Of a DNA stretch of 64,000 bases, positions 8,786-19,589 are shown piece after piece. The DNA comes from Tribonema minus. Lineage: Eukaryota > Sar > Xanthophyceae > Tribonematales > Tribonemataceae. The notes beneath the pieces are model-generated. The model was not told the origin of the DNA, did not search any database, and saw nothing but the letters and a program-made list of their open reading frames with translations. Numbering within the stretch: position 1 is the stretch's first letter; each line of letters opens with the position of its first letter. The position numbers and the translations under genes were made by a program. Location of the stretch: assembly GCA_017506865.1 (NCBI GenBank), contig JAFCMP010000006.1, forward strand, positions 1 through 64,000. Direction: 5' to 3'.

Positions 8786-11090
8786 CCTTTAAGCTGGCCT
8801 GCTCGCGGAGAATTGGTAGCTTGGACGCATTGGTGCAGCGGAATGGAATAGTGGGGACGGGGTGAGGCTGAGGTGGGGTTTGTTGGGATTGGGTTGGACC
8901 GCCCGCAGCACCAGGACCAGTTCTTTCAGCACAAGCGCCTGATACCCTGTGATCATTTCTCCTACAGATATGATTCAGACGTGTTGGCATAGTCCTCAGT
9001 TCTGGGCACTGTCCAAGGTGACCCAGGCCTCCATTAACCTGATTCAAAATGGGACCAGCATGCTTTGTGGCAGGGCAACCCTAAGTTTGGCCTGATTATG
9101 TGATGTTGAATGCAGTTTGAAGGGGGGGGGAGGGGGGGCGTGATGCGTTCGAGTCTCACTTCCGAGAAGGAGAGCTGCATTAAGTGCACGTGTAATCCGT
9201 GACGAATAACAGGACAGCAATGAACTTGAACTCCTTGATGTTTGCACCTGGCTCCACTTTGCTGGCAGCTCTTGTGCAAACCAAACCAGTTTAAACTCAC
9301 ACATACGCCGTGCTACTGTGCCTTCCACATGCAACGTCAAACTGCTACAACACCACAAAAGGAAAAGAGTCATTAGCGATATGCCTATGACCTGCAATCA
9401 TAACGTCACTTTTGCCAGCAGCTTTGGGCTTTGTGTCTTGTTCGTTAGCAAGCAAGGATATGGCATGTGAACAGAACCACTGCTGCCACTTCTGGATTCC
9501 AAGGGGGCACACTGTCGGTGAAGCGTAATCAGTGCAACGCAGGTGCGGTGGCAGCCGCACGCAATTAACATCAGGTGGCAGCGCTCGTGATGTTTGAGCT
9601 ACCTCAGATTTTGCATTCGTGCAGCAGGGACACGAACAGACGCAGCACTGATGCACTCACACGTCATCTTGCATATTGACGCCTGGTCGATTGATGCTCG
9701 CTGCAGGTCGTTCCCTTGCGCAGCGGCTGCTCATAGCAGATCCAGCACCGGCCATGGGGTGAATCCGTAACACTCATCACACACAAAACACTAGCAGTAG
9801 CAGTACAGACATCACAAGGGTCTGAGTGCTAACCCCGCAACGCCGACACCAGTGATGGCAGCCACATATCATAATAGAGTATAATGGACCAGTAGGGCCT
9901 AGCCGCACGCGTTGGGAGCAAGCGCAGCTGAAGAAGTCGGCGGTACGCGCATGAGGACGCTGCTCCACCATCTTATCCGCCTTGGCCACTGGCTCAGCCA
10001 TCCTCATACGGGTGCCCCACTGCAAGACAACGCAACACCAGGAGGAGTCCAGTAAGCCACACTCATGGAGTGCAATGAAGCCGAAGAGTGAAGCAACGTG
10101 TGTGGGAGGAGGAGAGGAGGAGTGGACACTGACACTACGCATGTGCGAGAGGAGGCCCTTCTGAGATTAAACCTACTTACTCCTGTGCGGCAGCTTTGTT
10201 GTACTGTGTTGAAGTTCTTGTAAAGCGCGACTTCGCTGGGGGTTGCATGGGTCTGCCTGCTCACCTGCGTCAGTCTCGTTCACTACAAGTGCACGGCAAA
10301 CCGCAAAACAGCTCGTACCTGGAAAGCTGTCAAGTATAAACTTCACAAAAAGCTAACTTCACCTTGGGCATCAGTGCTTCACTTGCCGGCAGGCTCATAG
10401 ATGACTGCCGATGGCAACAGCAACTCTGGTGCATTGAAATGCCGTATCTGCGCTTTGCCTCACGATGCGGTGCCACCCAAATGCCCAATTGACCCTCAGT
10501 TGCAGTTTGCGAGACGTGGTTCCGTTGTTCAATTCAAAAAACATTCCCTTGCTCATACCTGCGGCTGCGAAGTTGCGCGTTGAAGTGCAGCGTGCTCACC
10601 TCTGCGCGCACACCTCTGCTTTCAATAACCTCGCAGAGCGTGGTGATGCGGTCCTTCCACGCAAGTGCTCAGGGCCATTGCAGACGTCTTGATCTCTCAA
10701 TTGCCTTCCTTTCACTGACAGCATCATGACACGATGCGCAAAGCTGGCGGGCCTAACTTGCATACCACACTCTACAACCTGACGCGCGTACGGTTTGACA
10801 CCTTGGTATCGCGCGCAAATATGCCTGTCTGTTCAGTGCCCCGTGCGTGTCCTCGTTGACTGCAGCGCACCGCAATGACTCTTGAAGCAGGCATGCTGTA
10901 CCAGATGGTCAGCCCGCTGCACATGGCGTCTGCTACACAGGTCATTGCGTGCCGTAACCCACCATGATCGCTGCAAGCCCCTGCCACTAGCGCAGCAACG
11001 CAGCGGCTACACGCACAGCTCTGACGCATGTCATCAACAATCACATTCACACCCCTTCCTTGATTCCGTTCCAATAGCGCCAACAACGTA
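8786..11090. other. No supported gene
   Basis: This interval holds only short frames (under about 135 codons) without recognisable motifs, a poly-G tract near 9122-9138, and scattered short repeats. I see no domain, RNA gene or clear splice structure. It lies between a satellite block and the GAPDH exon relics. Confidence 0.5.
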
Positions 11091-11094
11091 GCAG

Positions 11095-11172
11095 CGCTGA
11101 CCTCATTGTCATATCATACGTACAGCGTGACGTACGTGCCATTCACCACCGTGGTGCCATTCACCACCGTGG
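11095..11172 (-). pseudogene. Decayed second copy of the 3' end of a GAPDH exon
   Basis: On the minus strand this reads STVVNGT, a repeated TVVNGT, YVTLYV, a stop (TGA) in place of the Trp codon, then YDNE followed by a GTCAGC donor-like sequence. It matches the last third of the GAPDH exon at 11259-11463, about 100 bp away, including the exon-intron border. The stop codon and the internal 18-bp duplication mark it as non-functional. Confidence 0.7.
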
Positions 11173-11258
11173 AAAATACACCTCCGAGTAGCATAATATG
11201 GAGGGACCATTGTAACGGACATGATCTTCTATCACCAGCATAACTTGCAGGCACTGAC

Positions 11259-11463
11259 CTCGTTGTCGTACCACACGTACAGCTTGCCGGACGTGCCGTT
11301 CACCACCGTGATGCTCGGCGCGTCCATGACGTCGCTGCGCTCCTCATTGATGTAGTCCACGGAGCGGGCGCGGCTCGTAGCCCAGGACGCCCTTCAGCGG
11401 GCGCTCACTCGCAGCAGCGCTCAGGAGGGCGTTCACCTCCTCCACGCCGGTCTCTCGCTCCAC
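11259..11463 (-). pseudogene. GAPDH catalytic-domain exon with a frameshift
   Basis: After a CTTGCAG acceptor the minus strand encodes VERETGVEEVNALLSAAASE and PLKGVLGYE. It continues, one frame over, with SVDYINEERSDVMDAPSI, TVVNGTSGKLYVWYDNE and a GTCAGT donor. These are the conserved 'LKGVLGY' and 'WYDNE' blocks of glyceraldehyde-3-phosphate dehydrogenase. A one-base shift lies after GYEP, so the exon cannot be translated through. No flanking GAPDH exons were found on either side. Intact splice borders show that it came from genomic DNA rather than a processed mRNA. Confidence 0.85.
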
Positions 11464-11859
11464 CTGCAAGAGAGAGGGTTTCTTTCATGTGAGGCACATG
11501 CATGAGCAGTCACGCATTAATGGCTCGACGAACACACGTCCGCTCTCGGCAATGTGGCTTCTCAGATAACGGGCGCCGGCGTGCCACTCAGCATAGGCGA
11601 GCCGATTAACACCATGGCAGCGCCAGCGCCGCAGGCGCTCGCATTGGCGTCGCCCAGCGTCAACATATCCATTGCAGGTGGCTTCTGCGATGGCGCGAGC
11701 ACAGCGCCGCCTTCAAGATCCGGCGGAGAATGAGCCGCCGTCGCGTCAGCGACAACGTCTATGGCGGCGGCAGCGGTGATGGCTTCCTGCAAGGGTTCAA
11801 GATGGCTGCTGAGGCGCTCCCCAATGCGAAACAGGGACTGCGCATCTAGTAAAACGAGC

Positions 11860-12813
11860 GCATGATGGACGAGATCCAGCAGACTCTGGAGCCGCTGCGT
11901 GAACTCCTGCTGCGCCGTGAGTTAGCAAAGCAGGGCACGCTGCATGAGGCGGGCAACGCTCAGGTGGAAGCAGTCATGGTGGACGCGCGGGCTGGACATG
12001 CTGAAGGTGCAGATATCCCAGCAAGCGAGCGCTGTGCGCCGCTGCCGCAGCTGCGAATATAGGTGACCAGGTGGACTGCGTGAGCAACCCGGTCTCATTC
12101 AAGGTGCAACTCGAAGGCCTGGCCTACCAGCAATCTGCAGCAAGCGACAGGCGTGATGAGCGTTGCGCAGTAACAGGGTATGCAGGGACATAAATGCAGT
12201 TACAGAGCGGCAAGCTGCAGCGGCTCGGCGATATGCGCCGTGAGATAGCCCGCCTCAGCTCGCGCTTGACGCTCAGCATCAACAGAAACTGCCAACCGCA
12301 GTAGGCACGCTGGTGCCTGATGCCGAGACAGCTGTACGCTTTACCCGTGATCACATGGCAGTAGAAGTCGTCAGTGATCAAGCCGCGATTGCACAGCGTG
12401 CACCACGTGAACAGAGCCTGGCACAGGCGGTGATGCTCAGCCTGCGATCCGACCCAACGCGCGCAGCATGGAGTGCCCGACCAAGTGCCTGTGCAGCGCT
12501 TGGCCGTCGCGCAGACGACGCCCAAGAATATGTGAAATTACATGTGGGGTGTAGAGAGGTCAAAGACACTCAGCGAAATGTAAAGCGAAAGGCCGAAGCT
12601 GCCATGACGAAGCCGCGAGATGCGCAAAGGTCGAACACCAATACGGGCAAGCGCGCGGCCAGAGGGTTTGCATATGACAACAAGCAGTCGGATGCAAACA
12701 TTCGTACAAACTCTGAAGCGCCAGCCAGACTGGACTCGTTCAAACGAAAGCAGCTGACCGCAATGTGTGCCATGCAGGACTCCGAGCATGTAGACTTTCT
12801 CGAGAAATGCTGA
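11860..12813 (+). CDS. Two open frames of unknown function (11862-12062 and 12313-12813)
   Basis: The first frame gives 66 residues (MMDEIQQTLEPLRELLLRRE ...), a likely amphipathic helix. The second gives 166 residues, rich in Ala, Arg and Lys with charged helices (REVKDTQRNVKRKAEAAMTK) and ending DSEHVDFLEKC. The base composition looks coding, but no family is recognised and the join between them is not resolved. They could be parts of one small gene or of a decayed mobile-element gag. Confidence 0.3.
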
Positions 12814-13329
12814 CTTCTCTCTGCCAAAGCCGACTTCCACTTTCAGAATCAATGTACTCTTTACATGTATGCGCATTGGTCCATGTGACGCTTTGGGGTT
12901 GCACGGGGCAGGACATTTGGGGCAGGATCGGGACAGGCTAGTCCCAGTAGGTGGTGTCATCAACAGTTTCACTCAACCTTGTCGATCAGCCCTCCAAGTT
13001 CTCCAACAGACGTTATGAAACAAGGGGACAACAGGTTTTGCTTGATCAAAGGGATGAGACAAGTACGTCAAACGCCGACTGTCTCATGAAGAGAGACAAT
13101 GGGGCAGTCTCAGTGTATCGTGAAATCTGCACCTCTGATCTCGGCAAGACAAGGGCCAGTTGGCAATTACCGATTGGTAAGGTCCGGTACACGCTTGGCC
13201 CAGCCGTGTCCCACGCGTCCCAACCCTGGCTAGGTCCCCGCCACCCACCGGCTGTCACCGTCCACCTGCACAGTGGGAACAGCAGCACGATGTTATGTTG
13301 AAGTTCGTACCTTTGCCGTAGTTGAACTG

Positions 13330-14250
13330 CCTCGCAAATCGCAAATCGCCAACGACTGCAGTGCTACCATTGAGATACTCTAAACGCGAATCACAAACCC
13401 TAAACGACGTATAGTGCGTTACTGTTCTGATGCAGATGTCCAGGACTCAGGCCTAATCGCAAATCACAAACCGCAAACGAAGTGTTGTGCTTTGCTGTCA
13501 TGCTGCAGATGTTCAGGACTCAGGTCTAATCGCAAATCGCAAACCGCAAACGACGCAAAGCGCTTTGCTGTCTCCGCAGGTTCCAGGTCTAATCGCAAAT
13601 CGCAAACCGCAACGCTTTGCTGTCCTGATGCAGGTGTTCAGGACTCAGGTCTCATCGCAAATCGCAAACCGCAAACGACGTACAGCGCTTTGCTGTCTCC
13701 GCAGGTTCCAGGACTCAAGTCTAATCGCAAATCGCAAACCGCAAACGAGTGTACCGCTTTGCTGCCCTGCTGCAGATGTTCAGGACTCAGGTCTCATCGC
13801 AAATCGCAAACCGCAAGCGAGTATACCGCTTTGCTGTCTCCGGAGGTTCCAGGACTCAGGTCCAATCGCAAATCGCAAACCGCAAACGAGTATACCGCTT
13901 TGCTGCCCTGCTGCAGGTGTTCAGGACTCAGGTCTAATCGCAAATCGCAAACCGCAACGCTTTGCTGTCCTGATGCAGGTGTTCAGGACTCAGGTCAAAT
14001 CGCAAATCGCAAACGACGTAGTTCTTTGCTGTCCTGCAGCTGAATGTTTACGACTCAGGTCGAATCGCAAAACGCAAACCGCAAACGACGTATAGCGCAT
14101 TATGCTGTCCTGCTGCAGATGTTCAAGACTCAGGTCCAATCGCAAATCGCAAACCGCGAACGACGTGTAGCGCTTTGCTGTCTTGCTGCAGATGTTCAGG
14201 ACTCAGGTCTAATCGTAAGTCGCCAACCGCAAACCGCAAACGACGTAGGG
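13330..14250 (+). repeat. ~70-bp minisatellite (AATCGCAAATCGCAAACCGC family)
   Basis: About a dozen units repeat the core AATCGCAAATCGCAAACCGC followed by AAACGACGTATAGCGCTTTG, CTGTC, then a GCAGATGTTCAGGACTCAGG segment. Unit length alternates between about 55 and 75 bases because the middle segment comes in two forms (TGCTGCAGATGTTCAGGACT or CCGCAGGTTCCAGG). Long frames run through it in two registers only because the repeat lacks stops; I do not consider them genes. Confidence 0.92.
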
Positions 14251-15244
14251 GGGGAGGTAAAAGTGGCCGGTTTGAAGTTGAGGGAAGGTACTTGCACTAG
14301 GTACTTTGCCGATTTTTGGGAGAGTTGATGTTTGTGGTATTACACGACTGGCGCAGGTACCAGGGCGCTCAAGTGTAGTGATATAGCCGCTAAGAGAAGC
14401 ATCTCGCCCACACCTGCAAGCGCGCCCGCCGCTTGTGGCCCTTTGGCGCCACAGGAAGAGGCATTTGATAGCCGATTTCAGGAAAAACACGATTGTGCTG
14501 CGTAGCTGGTTGACAGCACTAGCACCGCTATCGCCATTGATGTGCGAACGCATTATGAGGTGATCTTGCGCGAAGTGCAGCCGTTCGTGGCGAATGAGCT
14601 CAAGGCGCCGCTCGAGCGCAAAAATTTTCTGTCGCTTCTTGACCTCAGAGCAGCATCAGAGGTGTGCATTTAGTATCAGCTATGCACCACAAGCACAAGC
14701 CCGCACAGCAAGAAAACAACCATGTCGGCAGTTCGTGCTGCAAAGGCGTGCAAGCTAGTACCTGTGGCTTGTAGGTGGAAACAAGGGACAAATGTGTCAC
14801 ACAGGCAAACGTATGTTGAGCATGCAGCAAGCAAAACCAACACAGTGTTTGTACATGAAAATGCATACAACAAACACTGAAAAAAAAGACGCTGAGATGC
14901 TGCGGGCCCCGGCGCACTCACAGACCTACAAGCCCATCACATCTGTGCTGATCGCAATGCCGCTCTCCAAGTTCATTATGGTATCTTGTACAATCAATGC
15001 TGCAATTCCGCTGATGAGCCTGCGCCACTGCGCAACACTTACATATGCTTACGCAAACATGCGTAATCACGTCCTCTGTCGCCACCATCCATCGAGCATT
15101 GCAAAGCCGGCGTGGTCCGGGCAGCAGCTTCAGACCAGGGGATGCTGCCGCCGCCGCCGATGCATGTGTCAGCTGTTGCGCTGCCATGGCTGCTGTTTGT
15201 CGTTGACGCCAGCGACTGCCAAGAAGTGCAGCAGTTCCTGAGTC

Positions 15245-15263
15245 TGGGGGGGGGGGGGGGGGG
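15245..15263 (+). repeat. Poly-G tract
   Basis: A run of about 18 G interrupts otherwise mixed sequence. Runs like this are prone to length error in sequencing and to G-quadruplex formation, so the reading frame across it should not be trusted. Confidence 0.9.
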
Positions 15264-15945
15264 GCAGTAGCCAGTGCGCTTGATGTCGGCACCAGTGCCT
15301 TAGATGAACATACAACGCATTACAATCAATTGGATCCCAGTGTGCGCGGCACACAGAGTGGCGATGTCAGCAGGCGCGCTCGCTACTTCATTGCCACTGA
15401 GTGAGTGGCACTATTACTGCAGTTATACGTAAGTGAAGTAAGCTAGATTCAGTATAGTGTCAGTTGCCCAGACTCCACAGTCTTAGCACTCACTCTTTAA
15501 CACCACCACATCTGACACAGTGAGTTTTGACGTATTGACCAAAATAAAGTGACCATAACAGGCAGGAAATGCAGCAGCAGCGGACGCTGAGACGAGCCGC
15601 AGAATGGAAGCCAAGTGCGAGTGGGGCAATGATTCAGTCTGTTGCAGACACACTGACGGCCGAGACCAGGTATGTGGAGGGCAAATACACGGACAAAAAG
15701 CTCAGTGCACCACTGCTCCAAGTGTCGTAGGCGCATTGAAGGGTGGTGCAAGGCGCTGCGTAGTTCTCAGACTGGCCGTGCCTGAAATAGAATGTGTTTT
15801 CCAGCGGATGGGTCGGCGAAATCAGACCTTGCCGGCTGTGGATGCACCTTAAGAATTTTGTTGTGGCGATGAGCAGCAGGCACAATGCCACAATCATTAT
15901 GGCAGCGGCCCAGGAGTTGTCATCAACCAGCAAAAGCGGCGCGCA

Positions 15946-16185
15946 GTGCAGATTAAGGAGGGGGGGACATGGCAAGTGCACTGCGCATACTCACGTCATC
16001 CCCTAGTTTGGCGTGATATGCCCCCCTGCCCCTTCCACACCATTGCCGTCAATCACCATGGTCCACTACCACTCAGTAGCAGCGGCCATAGCTATGTTTT
16101 GGTTGTCATGGACATGTATAGTGGCTGGGTTTGGTGTTACGCCAGACGACTTCAACTCAGTGAGTACAACCCGTATCCTAGTTGA
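15946..16185 (+). pseudogene. Integrase core fragment, gypsy-like
   Basis: The frame reads FHTIAVNHHGPLPLSSSG, HSYVLVVMDMYSGWVW. This is the start of the retroviral integrase core, where the first catalytic Asp usually occupies the position of the Asn in 'AVNHHGPLP'. The second Asp and the Glu are not found downstream, so the fragment is dead. Confidence 0.6.
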
Positions 16186-16189
16186 CCAG

Positions 16190-16873
16190 CATAGCACTCT
16201 CCATGGCACTCCCGCCAGGCTTCTCAGTGATGAGAAGCACCGTGTCGTAGCGCGGGCCCGCGGTCGTGGTCAGCAGCTCGAGTATTTGGTACATTGGGAG
16301 GGCGACGTTGCAGACTCTTGGGAGTCAGCACTCAACCTCGACGCTTGCGCTTCGGCGTTGCACGAGTATTGGGCGACGCTCAGCCGCGCTGCCGACTTGC
16401 GCAGTGATCTCGATATTGCAGGTGCTGGCACAGAAGTCGTCAGGCGGGAAATGCAGAAAGCATCAAACCGGCGTGGTGTTGGGGGTGTGCTCGCGCAGTG
16501 TGGCCGCCGCTCGTATGAGCTCGCGCCTGCGGCGCGCGCTATTATTTCAGCGCCTGCAGAGAAGGCGTTGTTCATTGCTGCAGTTTGCGGCATGATGGTC
16601 AAGGTCGTGTTGAACATGACTGGCGATAACGGTGTAGTAAATCAACAATGTTTTGAAGCTGAGGTAATCAGCGTTGTTGAGCCTGGCTCCACGCGTACTC
16701 GCTCCAGCCGTGAAGTTATGAAGCTTAGAGTGTTCTGGGTAGCTGAGGGTAAGTACTCAGAGCTCTCGTTTGCGGCTGACACGCATGGCACAGAGCCTAC
16801 GGCAGCTGACGGCCCATGGTTTCTTGCTGGCAGACAGGCACAGGTGGACGCACTGGCCAGCATTGCATCATAA
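16190..16873 (+). CDS. Chromodomain-like fragment of a gypsy-like element
   Basis: The 286-residue frame that starts at 16013 is meaningful from about 16240 on. VVARARGRGQQLEYLVHWEG and DVADSWESALNL match the chromodomain pattern (aromatic cage residues with the W-E-G-D turn). A later segment (QCFEAEVISVVEPG ... KLRVFWVAEGKYSELSF) may be a second small barrel, parallel to the Tudor-like tail of the first element. It ends at 16873. It is probably the C-terminus of an old integrase, but it could be a domesticated chromatin reader. Confidence 0.45.
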   Translation, partial: HSTLHGTPARLLSDEKHRVVARARGRGQQLEYLVHWEGDVADSWESALNLDACASALHEYWATLSRAADLRSDLDIAGAGTEVVRREMQKASNRRGVGGVLAQCGRRSYELAPAARAIISAPAEKALFIAAVCGMMVKVVLNMTGDNGVVNQQCFEAEVISVVEPGSTRTRSSREVMKLRVFWVAEGKYSELSFAADTHGTEPTAADGPWFLAGRQAQVDALASIAS

Positions 16874-17319
16874 GGCATAGCATGCGCGTGACTGTGCATG
16901 ATTGCCAAGTGTGTACAAGCTTGTGTATGCACAGATCGCCCTAGTCATAGCTTTAGCAGAAGTCGCACGTGGCGCATGGCATGCTGTTTGGTGCAATGCT
17001 TGCGCTGCATGTTATATGTTGTTACAACTTGTTAAAGTCACCATGGAGTCTTAACTCGATGTCGAGGCAACTGCAATATTGAACCTTGAGGCTTTGAGTT
17101 GAAGTTTTGAGGCTGACCATTTGCGCTGGGGTCCGGTTTGGACTAGAAACTGGCTAGCAAATGGTGGTGAAACTGTAGTGAAAGCTCCATATAAGCCTCA
17201 CATAAGCTTTCTAGGCCCTTTTCTAAGCTGTAAGCCGGTTTTTAAGCTCTAAGCTTATAAGCCTTATGTGGTTTGGCCGCATAAGCTTTCTCGCATCCCT
17301 ACTACGCTGGAGTAGCACT

Positions 17320-19240
17320 TCAATACTTGAGCTGTCATGACCAGCGGTAACCGGAAGTGAACGCGCAGTTTGTGCAAGCGACGAGATGGTCATTCATGGG
17401 ACATGCTTGTCCCTGTAACGTGTGCGGCAACTTTCGGCGGCGCAGAGGCTCCGGCGCCGGGTGCAATTGGCTCAGCTGAGCGCTTGTCTGCCATACCACT
17501 TCAACCTCGCAAGCTGTCGTGATCGGCGGATGCCACTGGTGAACACGCCGCCTAAGCAACCAATGAGCAGGTCTTTCATGTACACGTAGCTGTAACTTGT
17601 GCAGCAAATGGCGGCGGCACAGACAGTTGGGCGGGTGCCATTGGTTCAGCTGAGAGCTTGTCCGACAGCATCTGGAATTATTATACCACTTCAAACCCGC
17701 AAGCTGTCATGACCGGCGGAAACCGCTGATGACCGCGTAGCCTGCACAAGCAATGAGCTGGTCATTCATAGGGCCTACATGTGTCTGCAATCTGCGCGGC
17801 AGCTGGCGATGTCGCAGCAGCGTGGGGTGGACGCCATTGGTCCAGCTGGGTGCTTGTTTGGCGTAGCCATTCAATCTCACGGGCTGCCGTGATTGGTGGG
17901 GGCAGATGGTGAACACGCAGCTTGTGCAAGCGAGGAACTGGTACTTTTTGAAGCCTATACGCGTTGTTACTTGCGTGGCAGCTGGCGGATTTGCAGCAGC
18001 TCAGTGCCAGGTGCCACTGGCTCAGCCGAAGACTCATCTTGCCGGACACTCAATCCCGCGAGCTGTCATGACCGGCGGATGCCAGTGGTGATAGCGCAGC
18101 TTGTTGCAAGCGACAAGTAGTTAGGTTTGACAGCCTTTGTGCGTCTGTGACATAATCTGCAGCAACTAGCGGCCGCGCGGACGCTCGGTCCGGGTGCCAC
18201 AGGCTGGCTCAGGCGCTTGTCTGACGTAACAATTCAACTCACGAACTTTCACCATTGGCGGTCGCCGCTGATGAAGGTGCAGCCTCAGGCTGCGCAAGCA
18301 ATGAGCTAGCAAGTTATGAAGCCAATACGTGTTTGCAACTTGAGTGGCAGCTGGCGACGGTGCAGCAGATCAGGGCGGGTGCCGCTGGCTCAGTCGAGTG
18401 CCGCCTTCAAGTTGTCTGGCACTTCACTTAGTCTATTCCATATGTCATGAGTGGTGGACCCCGATGGTGAGCGCGCAGCTTGTGCAAGCGACGAGCTGGT
18501 ACTTTTTGAAGCCTATATGCGTTGTAACTTGCGTGGCAGCTGGCGGATTTGCAGCAGCTCAGTTCCAGGTGCCACTGGCTCAGCCGAAGACTCATCTTGC
18601 CGGACACTCAATCCCGCGAGCTGTCATGACCGGCGGATGCCAGTGGTGATAGCGCAGCTTGTTGCAAGCGACAAGTAGGTAGGTTTGACAGCCTTCGTGC
18701 GTCTGTGACATAAGATGCAGCAACTAGCGGCCGCGTGGACGCTCGGTCCGGGTGCCACAGGCTGGCTCAGGCGCTTGTCTGACGTACCAATTCAACTCAC
18801 GAACTTTCACCATTGGCGGTCGCCGCTGATGAAGGTGCAGCCTCAGGCTGCGCAAGCAATGAGCTAGCAAGTTATGAAGCCAATACGTGTTTGTAACTTG
18901 AGTGGCAGCTGGCGACATTACAGCAGATCAGGGCGGGTGCCGCTGGCTTAGTCGAGTGCCACATTCAAGTTGTCTGGCACTTCACTTAGTCTATTCCATA
19001 TGTCATGAGTGGTGGACCCCGATGGTGAACGCGCAGCTTATGCAAGCAATGAGATGGTAGCTTGTGAAGCCTACATGTGTCAGACTCTGTAACTTGCAGG
19101 GCAGCTGGCGGCGTCGCAGCAGCTGGCGGCGTCGCAGCAGCTCCAAGTCAGGTGCCACTGGCTCAGCTGAGCGCGAGTGCGGCGTACCACTTCCACCCTG
19201 CAAGCTGGCATGACATATGTGTTCTGGATCTGGAGGAGCG
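17320..19240 (+). repeat. ~182-bp satellite array
   Basis: About ten diverged monomers, each opening with a form of GCAAGCTGTCATGACCGGCG, then TGGTGAACGCGCAGCTTGTG, CAAGCGA, a block with CCTACATGTGTCTGTAACTT, then GGCAGCTGGCGGC and GCCACTGGCTCAGC. Starts lie near 17326, 17510, 17699, 17880, 18058, 18240, 18440, 18617, 18800, 19000 and 19200. It is the same family as the three units at 7.6-8.0 kb. Confidence 0.9.
17880..18985 (+). repeat. 557-bp higher-order repeat within the satellite
   Basis: The block that starts near 17908 (GCGCAGCTTGTGCAAGCGA...) recurs at about 18466 with very few changes over more than 500 bases. It includes the same odd sub-blocks (GTACTTTTTGAAGCC and GCCTCAGGCTGCGCAAGCAA). 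Three monomers therefore form a higher-order unit that was duplicated recently compared with the rest of the array. Confidence 0.85.
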
Positions 19241-19387
19241 CTGCTTTCTGTTGCCAATCCCGAACCCTCATCCTGCCTTGCTCATCTCGGCTGGTGGTGT
19301 ATGTGCGCGCTGCGTCGCCGAAGATAGGGTTATAACGTTATATAGGATCAGGAGTACTACTAGCAGTCTGAGAGGTCAGGGCCAGGA

Positions 19388-19580
19388 CAGGACTGCGCCT
19401 AGCCTAAGAGTTTTCATTATCCTAAGGCGCAGAATCAGTATTTGCTGCAGTGCGTGCTGATGTCGCCAGCTCTGCACGTGGACAGGACTGCGCCTAGTAG
19501 CCTAAGAGTTTTCATTATCCTAAGGGGCAGAATCAGGATTTGCTGCGTGCTGATGTCGCCAGCTCTGCACGTGATCAGCG
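19388..19580 (+). repeat. Tandem duplication, ~95-bp unit
   Basis: GGACAGGACTGCGCCTAG, CCTAAGAGTTTTCATTATCC and CTGATGTCGCCAGCTCTGCA appear in the same order at 19390-19480 and 19480-19572. The copies differ by small insertions only. Confidence 0.85.
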
Positions 19581-19589
19581 AATCTAAAA

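Larger units (their letters stand above)
14330..16873 (+). mobile_element. Degenerate second gypsy-like element (fragments of gag?, integrase, chromodomain)
   Basis: Separated coding fragments lie in order on the plus strand. A helical segment at 14510-14661 (IDVRTHYEVILREVQPFVAN) follows a stop. Integrase core sequence at 15980-16145 (IAVNHHGPLPLSSSGHSYV, LVVMDMYSGWVW) comes next. Finally there is a 16190-16873 frame with a chromodomain-like motif (LEYLVHWEGDVADSWE). RT and RNase H are missing. The fragments are linked by non-coding or simple-sequence DNA, including a G18 run at 15245-15263. Confidence 0.6.

Noticed and set aside
13414-14095. Two overlapping plus-strand frames of about 200 residues
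   Set aside because: They run through the 70-bp minisatellite in two registers and consist only of the repeated unit. No domain and no start context support translation.
13330-14250. CRISPR-like array
   Set aside because: The units have no unique spacers, the core is not palindromic, and the genome is eukaryotic.
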